Part shown: positions 1 through 4,423 of the stretch, piece after piece
Numbering within the stretch: the stretch's first letter is position 1
Layout: the number at the start of each line of letters is the position of its first letter
Assembly (NCBI GenBank): GCA_017550775.1
Contig: JAFZOA010000160.1
Location: 1 to 5,197, forward strand
Length of the DNA: 5,197 nt
Direction of reading: 5' to 3'
From: Ruminiclostridium sp.
GTDB lineage: Bacteria > Bacillota_A > Clostridia > Oscillospirales > Ruminococcaceae
Translations under genes and position numbers: made by a program
Notes under the pieces: model-generated
What the model was told of the DNA's origin: nothing
Databases searched by the model: none
Seen by the model: only the letters and a program-made list of their open reading frames with translations

Positions 1-606
1 GGCTGTGGCGGTGAGGGTATTCTTGAAGTAGCGCGGGAAGGATATGGAGATGAACACGTCTTCCCTGCCGATATGGATAAGCTGCTGGAGAATGCCGCTC
101 GAATTTACCGGCTGGACATGAACTACGCTGTCACAGGAGAGGCTCAGGTAATTGCTGAGGAAGCGCGCCAGGATATCGCTGCTCATTGCGCCGAAGATAT
201 AAACGCGGCGTGCGGAGATTATCTTCTCAACGGCATCGTTGAAGCGCTCCTCGGAGAGATTTTCGAGGGTATAGCGGATACGCTCGATGTCCTGGGTCAT
301 CACGCTTTTGAGCAGGTTGCCGCCTTCAAGCCTGTCCGCGGAGATGTTGAGCCGCTGAATGGTGGTGAGGCGGTTGCGGCCGTAGCTCCTGAGAGCCTGC
401 TGCATTTCGGGATAGCCCGCGAAGCCCATTTCGTCCGCGAAACGCACGACTGTGCTCTCGCTCACGCCAACTGCGACACCGAGCTTTGCCGCGGTCATAA
501 ATGCGGCTTTCTCATAGTGTTCGATGATGTAGGCGGCAATATACTTCTGACTTTTTGAAAATTCCGGCATTCGCCTTTCGATATCGGCGATAAGGTTTGA
601 AGACAT
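1..606 (-). CDS. MurR/RpiR-family transcriptional regulator (C-terminus beyond left edge)
   Basis: Reading the minus strand from the ATG at 606-604 gives 202 open codons to the window edge, so the 3' part of the gene is missing. Residues about 1-77 form the N-terminal helix-turn-helix domain of the RpiR family: MTAAKLGVAVGVSESTVVRF lies at 37-56, followed by MGFAGYPEMQQAL at 60-72, the usual winged-helix signature. A linker (about 78-130) leads into a SIS sugar-phosphate-binding domain: RVYIFGAMSS at 134-143 and DVFISISFPRYFKNT at 183-197, where SFPRY is typical of clostridial members. Family members are about 280 residues long, so roughly a quarter is off-window. Such proteins usually repress or activate amino-sugar or sugar-phosphate genes and sense a phosphosugar through SIS; the target here is unknown because its usual catabolic neighbours are not in view. 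The start is supported by AAGGAG 8 nt upstream. It is transcribed divergently from guaB. Confidence 0.9.
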   Translation of the reverse strand, partial: MSSNLIADIERRMPEFSKSQKYIAAYIIEHYEKAAFMTAAKLGVAVGVSESTVVRFADEMGFAGYPEMQQALRSYGRNRLTTIQRLNISADRLEGGNLLKSVMTQDIERIRYTLENLSEERFNDAVEKIISARRVYIFGAMSSDILARFLSNYLSLSCDSVVHVQPVNSSGILQQLIHIGREDVFISISFPRYFKNTLTATA

Positions 607-614
607 GACGGTTT

Positions 615-620
615 CTCCTT
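615..620 (-). promoter_or_regulatory. Ribosome binding site of the RpiR-type regulator
   Basis: The minus strand reads AAGGAG at 620-615, 8 nt before the ATG at 606-604. This fixes the start of the regulator. Confidence 0.85.
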
Positions 621-621
621 T

Positions 622-749
622 TTGCATACATATTTGTGCAATTCATGCACGCTTTCCGATACACCATATTATTATATCACTGTCGGCTTCAAAAATCAAG
701 CCCAAAATGCAATTTTCGGTCATCAAACTTGCATTTGCATATTGTGCAA
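622..749. promoter_or_regulatory. Cluster of TGCA-cored inverted repeats (candidate operators)
   Basis: Seven TGCA tetramers occur in 128 bp, starting at 623, 637, 646, 708, 730, 736 and 745. Two pairs spaced 9 bp apart form 15-bp inverted repeats: GTGCA-ATTCA-TGCAC at 636-650 and TTGCA-TATTG-TGCAA at 735-749. A wider pair, TTGCA (622-626) with TGCAA (637-641), has 10 bp between the arms. The repeats straddle the regulator's promoter (671-699): one lies in its leader, the other upstream of its -35 box. They end 65 bp before the guaB -35 box. They are plausible binding sites for the adjacent RpiR-type protein, but no binding motif for this protein is known to me. Confidence 0.45.
671..699 (-). 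promoter_or_regulatory. Promoter of the RpiR-type regulator
   Basis: On the minus strand a -35 box TTGATT (699-694) and a perfect -10 box TATAAT (676-671) are separated by exactly 17 bp. Transcription would start near 664, leaving a leader of roughly 58 nt before the ATG. The 15-bp inverted repeat at 636-650 falls just downstream of this start, a place where a bound repressor could block transcription (autoregulation). The promoter call rests on sequence match; the regulation is inference. Confidence 0.8.
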
Positions 750-797
750 CTTTGTGAAAAGCAGTTTGCGGCAGAAATCTGATAAATTCCGTCCAGC

Positions 798-842
798 TTT
801 TTTCAAAAAAAGGTTGACTTCAAGATATGAAAGTATTATAAT
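798..842 (+). promoter_or_regulatory. guaB promoter with upstream A/T tract
   Basis: The -35 box TTGACT (814-819) and perfect -10 box TATAAT (837-842) are 17 bp apart. Directly upstream, the 13-mer TTTTTTCAAAAAA (798-810) ends 3 bp before the -35 box and resembles an UP-element contact for the RNA polymerase alpha subunit. Transcription would begin near 849, giving a leader of only about 30 nt, so there is no room for a riboswitch. No purine-responsive leader is seen. Confidence 0.85.
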
Positions 843-864
843 ATAAGGTAAGAATTTTGTAGAA

Positions 865-870
865 AAGGAG
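865..870 (+). promoter_or_regulatory. guaB ribosome binding site
   Basis: AAGGAG at 865-870 lies 10 nt before the ATG at 881 and supports that start. Confidence 0.85.
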
Positions 871-880
871 CATAAAAGAA

Positions 881-2389
881 ATGGCATTTATTTATTCGGA
901 ACCCTCCCATACCTTCGGTGAGTACCTTATCATTCCCGGTTACTCTTCCTCACAGTGTATTCCCGCAAACGTTTCGCTGCGCACCCCCGTCGTAAGATAC
1001 AAGAAAGGCGAGGAAAGCGCTATCAACATGAATATACCCATGGTCTCCGCGATCATGCAGTCCGTCTCCGGCGAGAGAATGGCTATTGCACTCGCGAAAG
1101 AGGGCGGTATCTCGTTTATCTACGGCTCACAGAGCGTTGAGGACGAAGCGGCTATGGTCGCAAGAGTCAAGGGATACAAGGCGGGCTATGTAAAGAGCGA
1201 CTCCAATTTAAGCCCCGAAATGACCCTCGCGGACGTTCTCGAACTCAAAGAAAAGACAGGTCACTCCACTATGGCTGTGACCGAGGACGGCACAGCGGAA
1301 TCCAAGCTGCTCGGCGTGGTAACGGGAAGAGATTACCGCGTGTCAAGAATGGAGCGCACAGTCAAGGTAAAGGAATTCATGACCCCGCTTGAAAAGCTCA
1401 TCACCGCTCCCGCAGAAACTACCCTCAAAGAGGCAAACGATATAATCTGGGATCACAAGCTCAATTCCCTTCCGATCATCGACAAGGACGGCAAGCTCCT
1501 GTACTTCGTTTTCCGCAAAGACTACGACTCCCACAAGGAGAACAAGAACGAGCTCCTTGATTCGCAGAAGCGCTACATCGTCGGCGCAGGTATCAATACC
1601 CGCGACTACGCGGAACGTGTTCCGGCTCTCGTGGAAGCAGGCGCGGACGTGCTGTGTATCGACAGCTCCGAGGGCTTCAGCGAATGGCAGAAGCTTACCA
1701 TTGACTGGATACGCGCAAAGTACGGCGATACCGTCAAGGTCGGCGCGGGCAACGTCGTTGACAAGGAAGGTTTCAGATTCCTCGCGGACTGCGGAGCGGA
1801 CTTCATCAAGGTCGGCATCGGCGGCGGCTCGATCTGCATAACCCGTGAACAGACGGGTATCGGCCGCGGACAGGCTACCGCTCTTATCGAGGTATGCGCA
1901 GAGCGCGACAAGTACTTTGAAGAGACAGGCATATATGTACCGGTGTGCTCCGACGGCGGTATCGTTCAGGACTACCATATCACCCTCGCACTCGCAATGG
2001 GCGCAGACTTCGTGATGCTCGGACGCTATTTCTCCCGCTTCGACGAGTCCCCCACCAACAAGATCATGCTCGGCGGTACATACGTCAAGGAATACTGGGG
2101 TGAAGGCTCGAACAGAGCGCGCAACTGGCAGAGATACGATATGGGCGGCGCAAAGAAGCTCTCCTTCGAGGAAGGCGTTGACAGCTACGTTCCCTATGCC
2201 GGCTCCCTCAAATCCAACGTGGACAACACGCTCGCAAAGGTGCGCTCCACCATGTGCAACTGCGGAAGCTTAAGCATTCCGGAGTTCCGCGAGAAGGCAA
2301 AGCTCACGCTCGTGTCCTCCACCAGCATCGTCGAGGGCGGCTCGCACGACGTAATACTCAAGGAGACCCGCACGGGACGCTCCGAATAA
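881..2389 (+). CDS. guaB: IMP dehydrogenase, Tritrichomonas foetus-like type
   Basis: This 502-residue cytosolic enzyme oxidises IMP to XMP with NAD+, the rate-setting step toward GMP. The TIM-barrel catalytic domain is interrupted by a CBS-pair (Bateman) domain at about 103-225. Visible active-site elements are: [11 protein letters not shown] near the N-terminus (55-65); Asp261 in CIDSSEG (nicotinamide side); the loop [12 protein letters not shown] (312-323) with catalytic Cys319 and Arg322; SDGG (357-360) with IMP-binding Asp358; GRYF (381-384); and the flap with the Arg418-Tyr419 dyad in NWQRYDMGG. The sequence closely resembles, from memory, the T. foetus enzyme (503 residues), including the shared blocks [26 protein letters not shown] and VDSYVPYAG; Cys319, Arg418, Tyr419, Lys310 and Glu431 even share numbering with it. 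Typical bacterial IMPDHs (about 485 residues) carry GPGSICTTR instead. GMP reductase is ruled out by the CBS insert and the Arg-Tyr flap. The gene is transcribed alone from its own promoter. Confidence 0.96.
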   Translation: MAFIYSEPSHTFGEYLIIPGYSSSQCIPANVSLRTPVVRYKKGEESAINMNIPMVSAIMQSVSGERMAIALAKEGGISFIYGSQSVEDEAAMVARVKGYKAGYVKSDSNLSPEMTLADVLELKEKTGHSTMAVTEDGTAESKLLGVVTGRDYRVSRMERTVKVKEFMTPLEKLITAPAETTLKEANDIIWDHKLNSLPIIDKDGKLLYFVFRKDYDSHKENKNELLDSQKRYIVGAGINTRDYAERVPALVEAGADVLCIDSSEGFSEWQKLTIDWIRAKYGDTVKVGAGNVVDKEGFRFLADCGADFIKVGIGGGSICITREQTGIGRGQATALIEVCAERDKYFEETGIYVPVCSDGGIVQDYHITLALAMGADFVMLGRYFSRFDESPTNKIMLGGTYVKEYWGEGSNRARNWQRYDMGGAKKLSFEEGVDSYVPYAGSLKSNVDNTLAKVRSTMCNCGSLSIPEFREKAKLTLVSSTSIVEGGSHDVILKETRTGRSE

Positions 2390-2429
2390 AGCAGTCCCCT
2401 GCCCTTTTACAGTTCAGACAGGAATAAAC

Positions 2430-2476
2430 GCAATACCGCACAAAGACCGCAGAAAGGCTTTGTACGGTATTGCTTT
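2430..2476 (+). terminator. Probable guaB terminator stem-loop
   Basis: Two 16-nt arms, 2430-2445 and 2458-2473, pair with a single mismatch around a 12-nt loop. The stem begins with GCAATACCG and ends with CGGTATTGC. Only a short TTT follows (2474-2476), so it is a weak candidate for intrinsic termination, but it sits 40 nt after the guaB stop codon in the correct place. It could instead protect the 3' end of the mRNA. Confidence 0.5.
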
Positions 2477-2543
2477 AAGTTGTTGCACCATTCCGTCCCC
2501 CGCAGCCTGATCGGTGAGGAAAAAATAATTATACTATATTTAC

Positions 2544-2654
2544 TGACGTTTTTCACCCCGCCTAAATCGGTTTTAAAAACCAAAACTTGATTTGTTGACG
2601 TTTTTCACCCCGCCGAAGGCGGGGTGAAAAACAAAAAACTTGCTGTAAATTTAT
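2544..2654. repeat. Two-copy tandem repeat with a palindromic core
   Basis: The 19-mer TGACGTTTTTCACCCCGCC occurs identically at 2544-2562 and 2596-2614, 52 bp apart. The units also share a downstream AAAAAC...ACTTG segment, giving unit 1 at 2544-2595 and unit 2 at 2596-2654; a third TTGAC follows at 2654-2658. In unit 2 the core forms a perfect palindrome. In unit 1 the right arm is degraded (GGTTTTAAAAACC in place of GGCGGGGTGAAAAAC). It lies in the 315-bp gap between guaB and the hydrolase gene. Its nature is not recognised; a small palindromic mobile remnant or an mRNA-stability element is possible. Confidence 0.7.
2600..2632. repeat. Perfect 15-bp inverted repeat (33-bp hairpin)
   Basis: Arms 2600-2614 (GTTTTTCACCCCGCC) and 2618-2632 (its exact reverse complement) flank the 3-nt loop GAA. 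The stem holds a GC-rich apex and an A/T base, so a very stable hairpin forms on either strand. Neither strand has a T-run after the stem, which argues against an ordinary intrinsic terminator. It ends 72 bp before the next start codon. Confidence 0.85.
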
Positions 2655-2689
2655 TGACTTGAATTCAGTATTAACGGAAATATTTGTTC

Positions 2690-2697
2690 AGGAGGAG
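2690..2697 (+). promoter_or_regulatory. Ribosome binding site deciding the hydrolase start
   Basis: AGGAGGAG at 2690-2697 is 7 nt before the ATG at 2705-2707. An in-frame TTG at 2684 lies upstream of this site, and a start there would place the ribosome binding site inside the gene, so ATG 2705 is preferred. Confidence 0.9.
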
Positions 2698-2704
2698 AAA
2701 AAAT

Positions 2705-4081
2705 ATGCCCGAATTCAAAGACTTCACGTTCCCGTCAAGCACCGGAAACAACACGATCCATGTCCGCAAGTGCATTCCGGAAACCGAGCCGCGCGGCATC
2801 GTCCAGATAGTTCACGGTATCGCCGAGCACATCGGACGCTATGAACAGTTCATGAGCTTCCTCGCGGAGCATGGATTTATCGCCGTCGGAAACGATCACC
2901 TCGGTCACGGTCAGACCGCTTTAACTCCGGAAGAGCTCGGGATATTCAGCGAGAAGGACGGCTGGAAGAACGCAGTCTCAGACCTCAATATCCTGCACGA
3001 CATCATGTGTACCGAGTACCCGGGGCTTCCGTATATCTTCTTCGGCCACAGCATGGGAAGCTTCCTCACCCGCACCTATCTGATACGCTACCCCGACAAG
3101 CCCGACCTCGCGATACTGAGCGGTACCGGGCATCAGCCAAAGGTTGTCGTAAAGGCGGGACTCACGGCGGCAGAGGCTATGGTGAAGATGAACGGGCCTG
3201 CTGCTCCCGGAGACAAGCTGAACAAGATCGCGTTCGGCTCGTACAACGACAAGTACGAGAATGTCCGGACAGAGTTTGACTGGCTGTGCAGCGACCCGGA
3301 TGTCGTTGATAAGTACATAGCCGACGAGAAGTGCGGGTTTGTACCCAAGACAAGTATGTTCCGTGACATGATGAGCGGCATAGACTTTATAACCGACCCG
3401 GCTCAGATCGCGAAAATGAACAGAGATACTCCGGTCTTTTTCATTGCCGGGTGGCGCGACCCGGTCGGAGACTACGGCAAGGGCGTGACGCGCGCGTACA
3501 AGGCGTTCATAAAAGGCGGAATGAAGCACGTCCGCATAAAGCTCTACCCCGGCGCGCGGCATGAGCTGCTCAACGAGCCGATACGCGGCGAGGTCATGAA
3601 CGATGTTCTGGAGTGGATCGAGGGAAAGCTGAGTTCGGTGAAACGCAAAGACAGGTACAGCTTCTACGGCTGGGAGAATGCCGATGTAAGCCCGGTAGAC
3701 CCCGAGTTTGCGTCCGTTCGCGACCCGAGAGTGCTGTATGACCTGCTGAGTCCGCTGTGGTGTGAGTACACCTGCGCACCGAGGCTGCGTTCGCAGTGGA
3801 GCTCGGATAACCGCACACTCGGACAGTGCTCGATAACCGCGTTCCTGGCGCAGGACATATTCGGTGGAAAGGTGTACGGAGTGCCGCGTGAGGGCGGGAA
3901 TTTCCACTGCTATAACGTGGTGGGAGACTGCGTTTTTGACCTGACGAGTGAGCAGTTCGGCGACGAGAAGCTGAACTACGAGGACAATCCCGAGCAGCTA
4001 CGCGAGGTGCATTTCGCAAGCGACGAGAAGCGCGAGAGATATGAGTTCCTGCGCGACGAGCTGAAGAAGTACCTGAGTTGA
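2705..4081 (+). CDS. Alpha/beta-hydrolase (lysophospholipase-like) fused to YunG-like domain
   Basis: This protein of 458 residues has no signal peptide or membrane segment, so it is probably cytosolic. Residues about 1-310 are an alpha/beta-hydrolase of the serine aminopeptidase S33/monoacylglycerol lipase group. The oxyanion region is IVHGIAEHIGRY (35-46), DHLGHG follows at 64-69, and the nucleophile elbow is GHSMGS with Ser116. Asp252 in AGWRDPVGD and His286 in YPGARHE complete a triad. The family hydrolyses carboxylic esters such as monoacylglycerols or lysophospholipids; the substrate here is unknown. Residues about 340-420 resemble the YunG family of small Firmicute proteins: W365, then GQCSITAFLAQDIFGG (373-388), NFHCYN (399-404) and FDLTSEQF (411-418). 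Cys375, His401 and Asp412 could form a papain-like triad, but this is inference. A charged tail (about 430-456) follows. Family hydrolases are usually 270-320 residues, so the extension is real added sequence in a single uninterrupted frame. No convincing promoter or terminator of its own is seen. Confidence 0.88.
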   Translation: MPEFKDFTFPSSTGNNTIHVRKCIPETEPRGIVQIVHGIAEHIGRYEQFMSFLAEHGFIAVGNDHLGHGQTALTPEELGIFSEKDGWKNAVSDLNILHDIMCTEYPGLPYIFFGHSMGSFLTRTYLIRYPDKPDLAILSGTGHQPKVVVKAGLTAAEAMVKMNGPAAPGDKLNKIAFGSYNDKYENVRTEFDWLCSDPDVVDKYIADEKCGFVPKTSMFRDMMSGIDFITDPAQIAKMNRDTPVFFIAGWRDPVGDYGKGVTRAYKAFIKGGMKHVRIKLYPGARHELLNEPIRGEVMNDVLEWIEGKLSSVKRKDRYSFYGWENADVSPVDPEFASVRDPRVLYDLLSPLWCEYTCAPRLRSQWSSDNRTLGQCSITAFLAQDIFGGKVYGVPREGGNFHCYNVVGDCVFDLTSEQFGDEKLNYEDNPEQLREVHFASDEKRERYEFLRDELKKYLS

Positions 4082-4116
4082 TAGCGAATTTTAGGAAATC
4101 TTGGAAAATCTTGTTA

Positions 4117-4161
4117 TTTTTTCAAAAAAGTATTGACAAAACGAGCACGATGTAGTATAAT
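4117..4161 (+). promoter_or_regulatory. tRNA-Pro promoter with upstream A/T tract
   Basis: Perfect consensus boxes TTGACA (4133-4138) and TATAAT (4156-4161) are separated by 17 bp. The 13-mer TTTTTTCAAAAAA (4117-4129) ends 3 bp before the -35 box, the same arrangement as at guaB. Transcription would start near 4168. A consensus promoter with an A/T-rich upstream tract is what a highly expressed stable RNA needs. Confidence 0.93.
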
Positions 4162-4165
4162 ATTA

Positions 4166-4189
4166 AAGCAGTCAGAAGTCTGGCTGCTT
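4166..4189 (+). other. Hairpin in the tRNA-Pro 5' leader
   Basis: AAGCAGTCAG (4166-4175) pairs with CTGGCTGCTT (4180-4189) around the loop AAGT, giving 10 pairs with one U-G wobble. It starts at about the predicted transcription start and ends 3 nt before the mature tRNA, so the whole leader would be folded. It may act in RNase P processing or transcript stability; this role is inferred. Confidence 0.55.
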
Positions 4190-4192
4190 CGT

Positions 4193-4268
4193 CTGGGTGT
4201 GGCGCAGTTGGTAGCGCGCTACCTTGGGGTGGTAGAGGCCGTGGGTTCAAGTCCCGTCACTCAGACCA
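4193..4268 (+). tRNA. tRNA-Pro (anticodon GGG)
   Basis: A full 76-nt cloverleaf is visible. The acceptor stem CTGGGTG pairs with CACTCAG (7 pairs, one G-U). U8-G9 precede the D stem GCGC/GCGC with loop AGTTGGTA. The anticodon stem CTACC/GGTAG holds the loop TTGGGGT, with anticodon GGG at 4226-4228. The variable region is AGGCC, and the T stem GTGGG/CCCGT holds the loop TTCAAGT. The discriminator is A (4265) and CCA is encoded (4266-4268). It reads CCC and CCU proline codons. Its 3' end faces an integrase gene 140 bp away, so it may be the attachment site of an integrated element. Confidence 0.96.
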
Positions 4269-4391
4269 AATTTTTGGCTTAACCAAGCCGTTTGTCCAAT
4301 CCGGCTAAATAGGTTGAGCGTTTAACATCTAATGGCATCTAAAGGCTTTATGGGCTGTCATTAGACGAAAAATCATAACCCCAATGATTTA
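4269..4391. other. Repeat-rich spacer between tRNA and integrase (candidate att/arm region)
   Basis: No gene is seen here. The spacer carries several short repeats: the hairpin GGCTT-AACC-AAGCC just after the tRNA; a 10-bp near-tandem repeat CATCTAATGG/CATCTAAAGG at 4326-4345; an inverted copy of the same word, GTCATTAGA at 4357-4365, pairing with TCTAATGGC at 4328-4336; and AAATCAT/ATGATTT at 4370-4376 and 4384-4390. Clustered direct and inverted words beside a tyrosine recombinase suit integrase or excisionase arm-binding sites. The att core itself cannot be defined because the second copy lies outside the window. Confidence 0.4.
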
Positions 4392-4423
4392 GGTGTTTGA
4401 CCGTATGGTCAAGCACCTTTTTT
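4392..4423 (+). terminator. Rho-independent terminator for rightward (tRNA) transcription
   Basis: An 11-bp stem, GGTGTTTGACC (4392-4402) with GGTCAAGCACC (4407-4417), encloses the loop GTAT and is followed by six T (4418-4423). On the plus strand the only non-Watson-Crick pair is a tolerated U-G; on the minus strand the same position would be a C-A mismatch with no T-run after it. The signal therefore terminates transcripts coming from the tRNA side. Its right arm overlaps the integrase stop codon (4409-4411). Confidence 0.88.

Noticed and set aside
73..558. Plus-strand open frame of 161 codons
   Set aside because: It is antisense to the clear MurR/RpiR regulator on the minus strand, resembles no family and has no ribosome binding site in place.
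622..846. Plus-strand open frame of 74 codons
   Set aside because: It runs through both divergent promoters and the inverted-repeat cluster, has no ribosome binding site, and its product is Cys-rich and low in recognisable structure; it is non-coding regulatory sequence.
1343..1978. Long minus-strand open frame inside guaB
   Set aside because: It lies wholly opposite a highly conserved IMPDH; open antisense frames are a by-product of GC-rich codon use.
2600..2632. Palindrome as a rho-independent terminator
   Set aside because: The stem is ideal but the sequence after it is A-rich on the plus strand and mixed on the minus strand, with no T-run.
2544..2654. CRISPR-like repeat/spacer pair
   Set aside because: There are only two imperfect copies, the conserved segment is 19 bp, the intervals differ (52 and 59 bp) and no cas gene is present.
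2654..2684. TTGACT at 2654-2659 as a -35 box for the hydrolase
   Set aside because: No good -10 box lies 16-18 bp downstream, and a start there would fall on the ribosome binding site. It is better seen as the next partial copy of the TTGAC-containing repeat.
2684..2704. Upstream TTG start adding seven residues to the hydrolase
   Set aside because: The added codons are the ribosome binding site itself (AGGAGGAG); ATG at 2705 is properly spaced from it.
2978..3907. Long minus-strand open frame (309 codons) opposite the hydrolase
   Set aside because: It is antisense to the hydrolase-YunG gene, whose motifs are unambiguous; no family resemblance or translation start signal is seen.
4082..4116. 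Possible terminator or repeat after the hydrolase (AAATCTTG twice, 10 bp apart)
   Set aside because: It is a short direct repeat in AT-rich sequence with no stem-loop. The T-run and A-run at 4117-4129 belong to the tRNA promoter's upstream tract.
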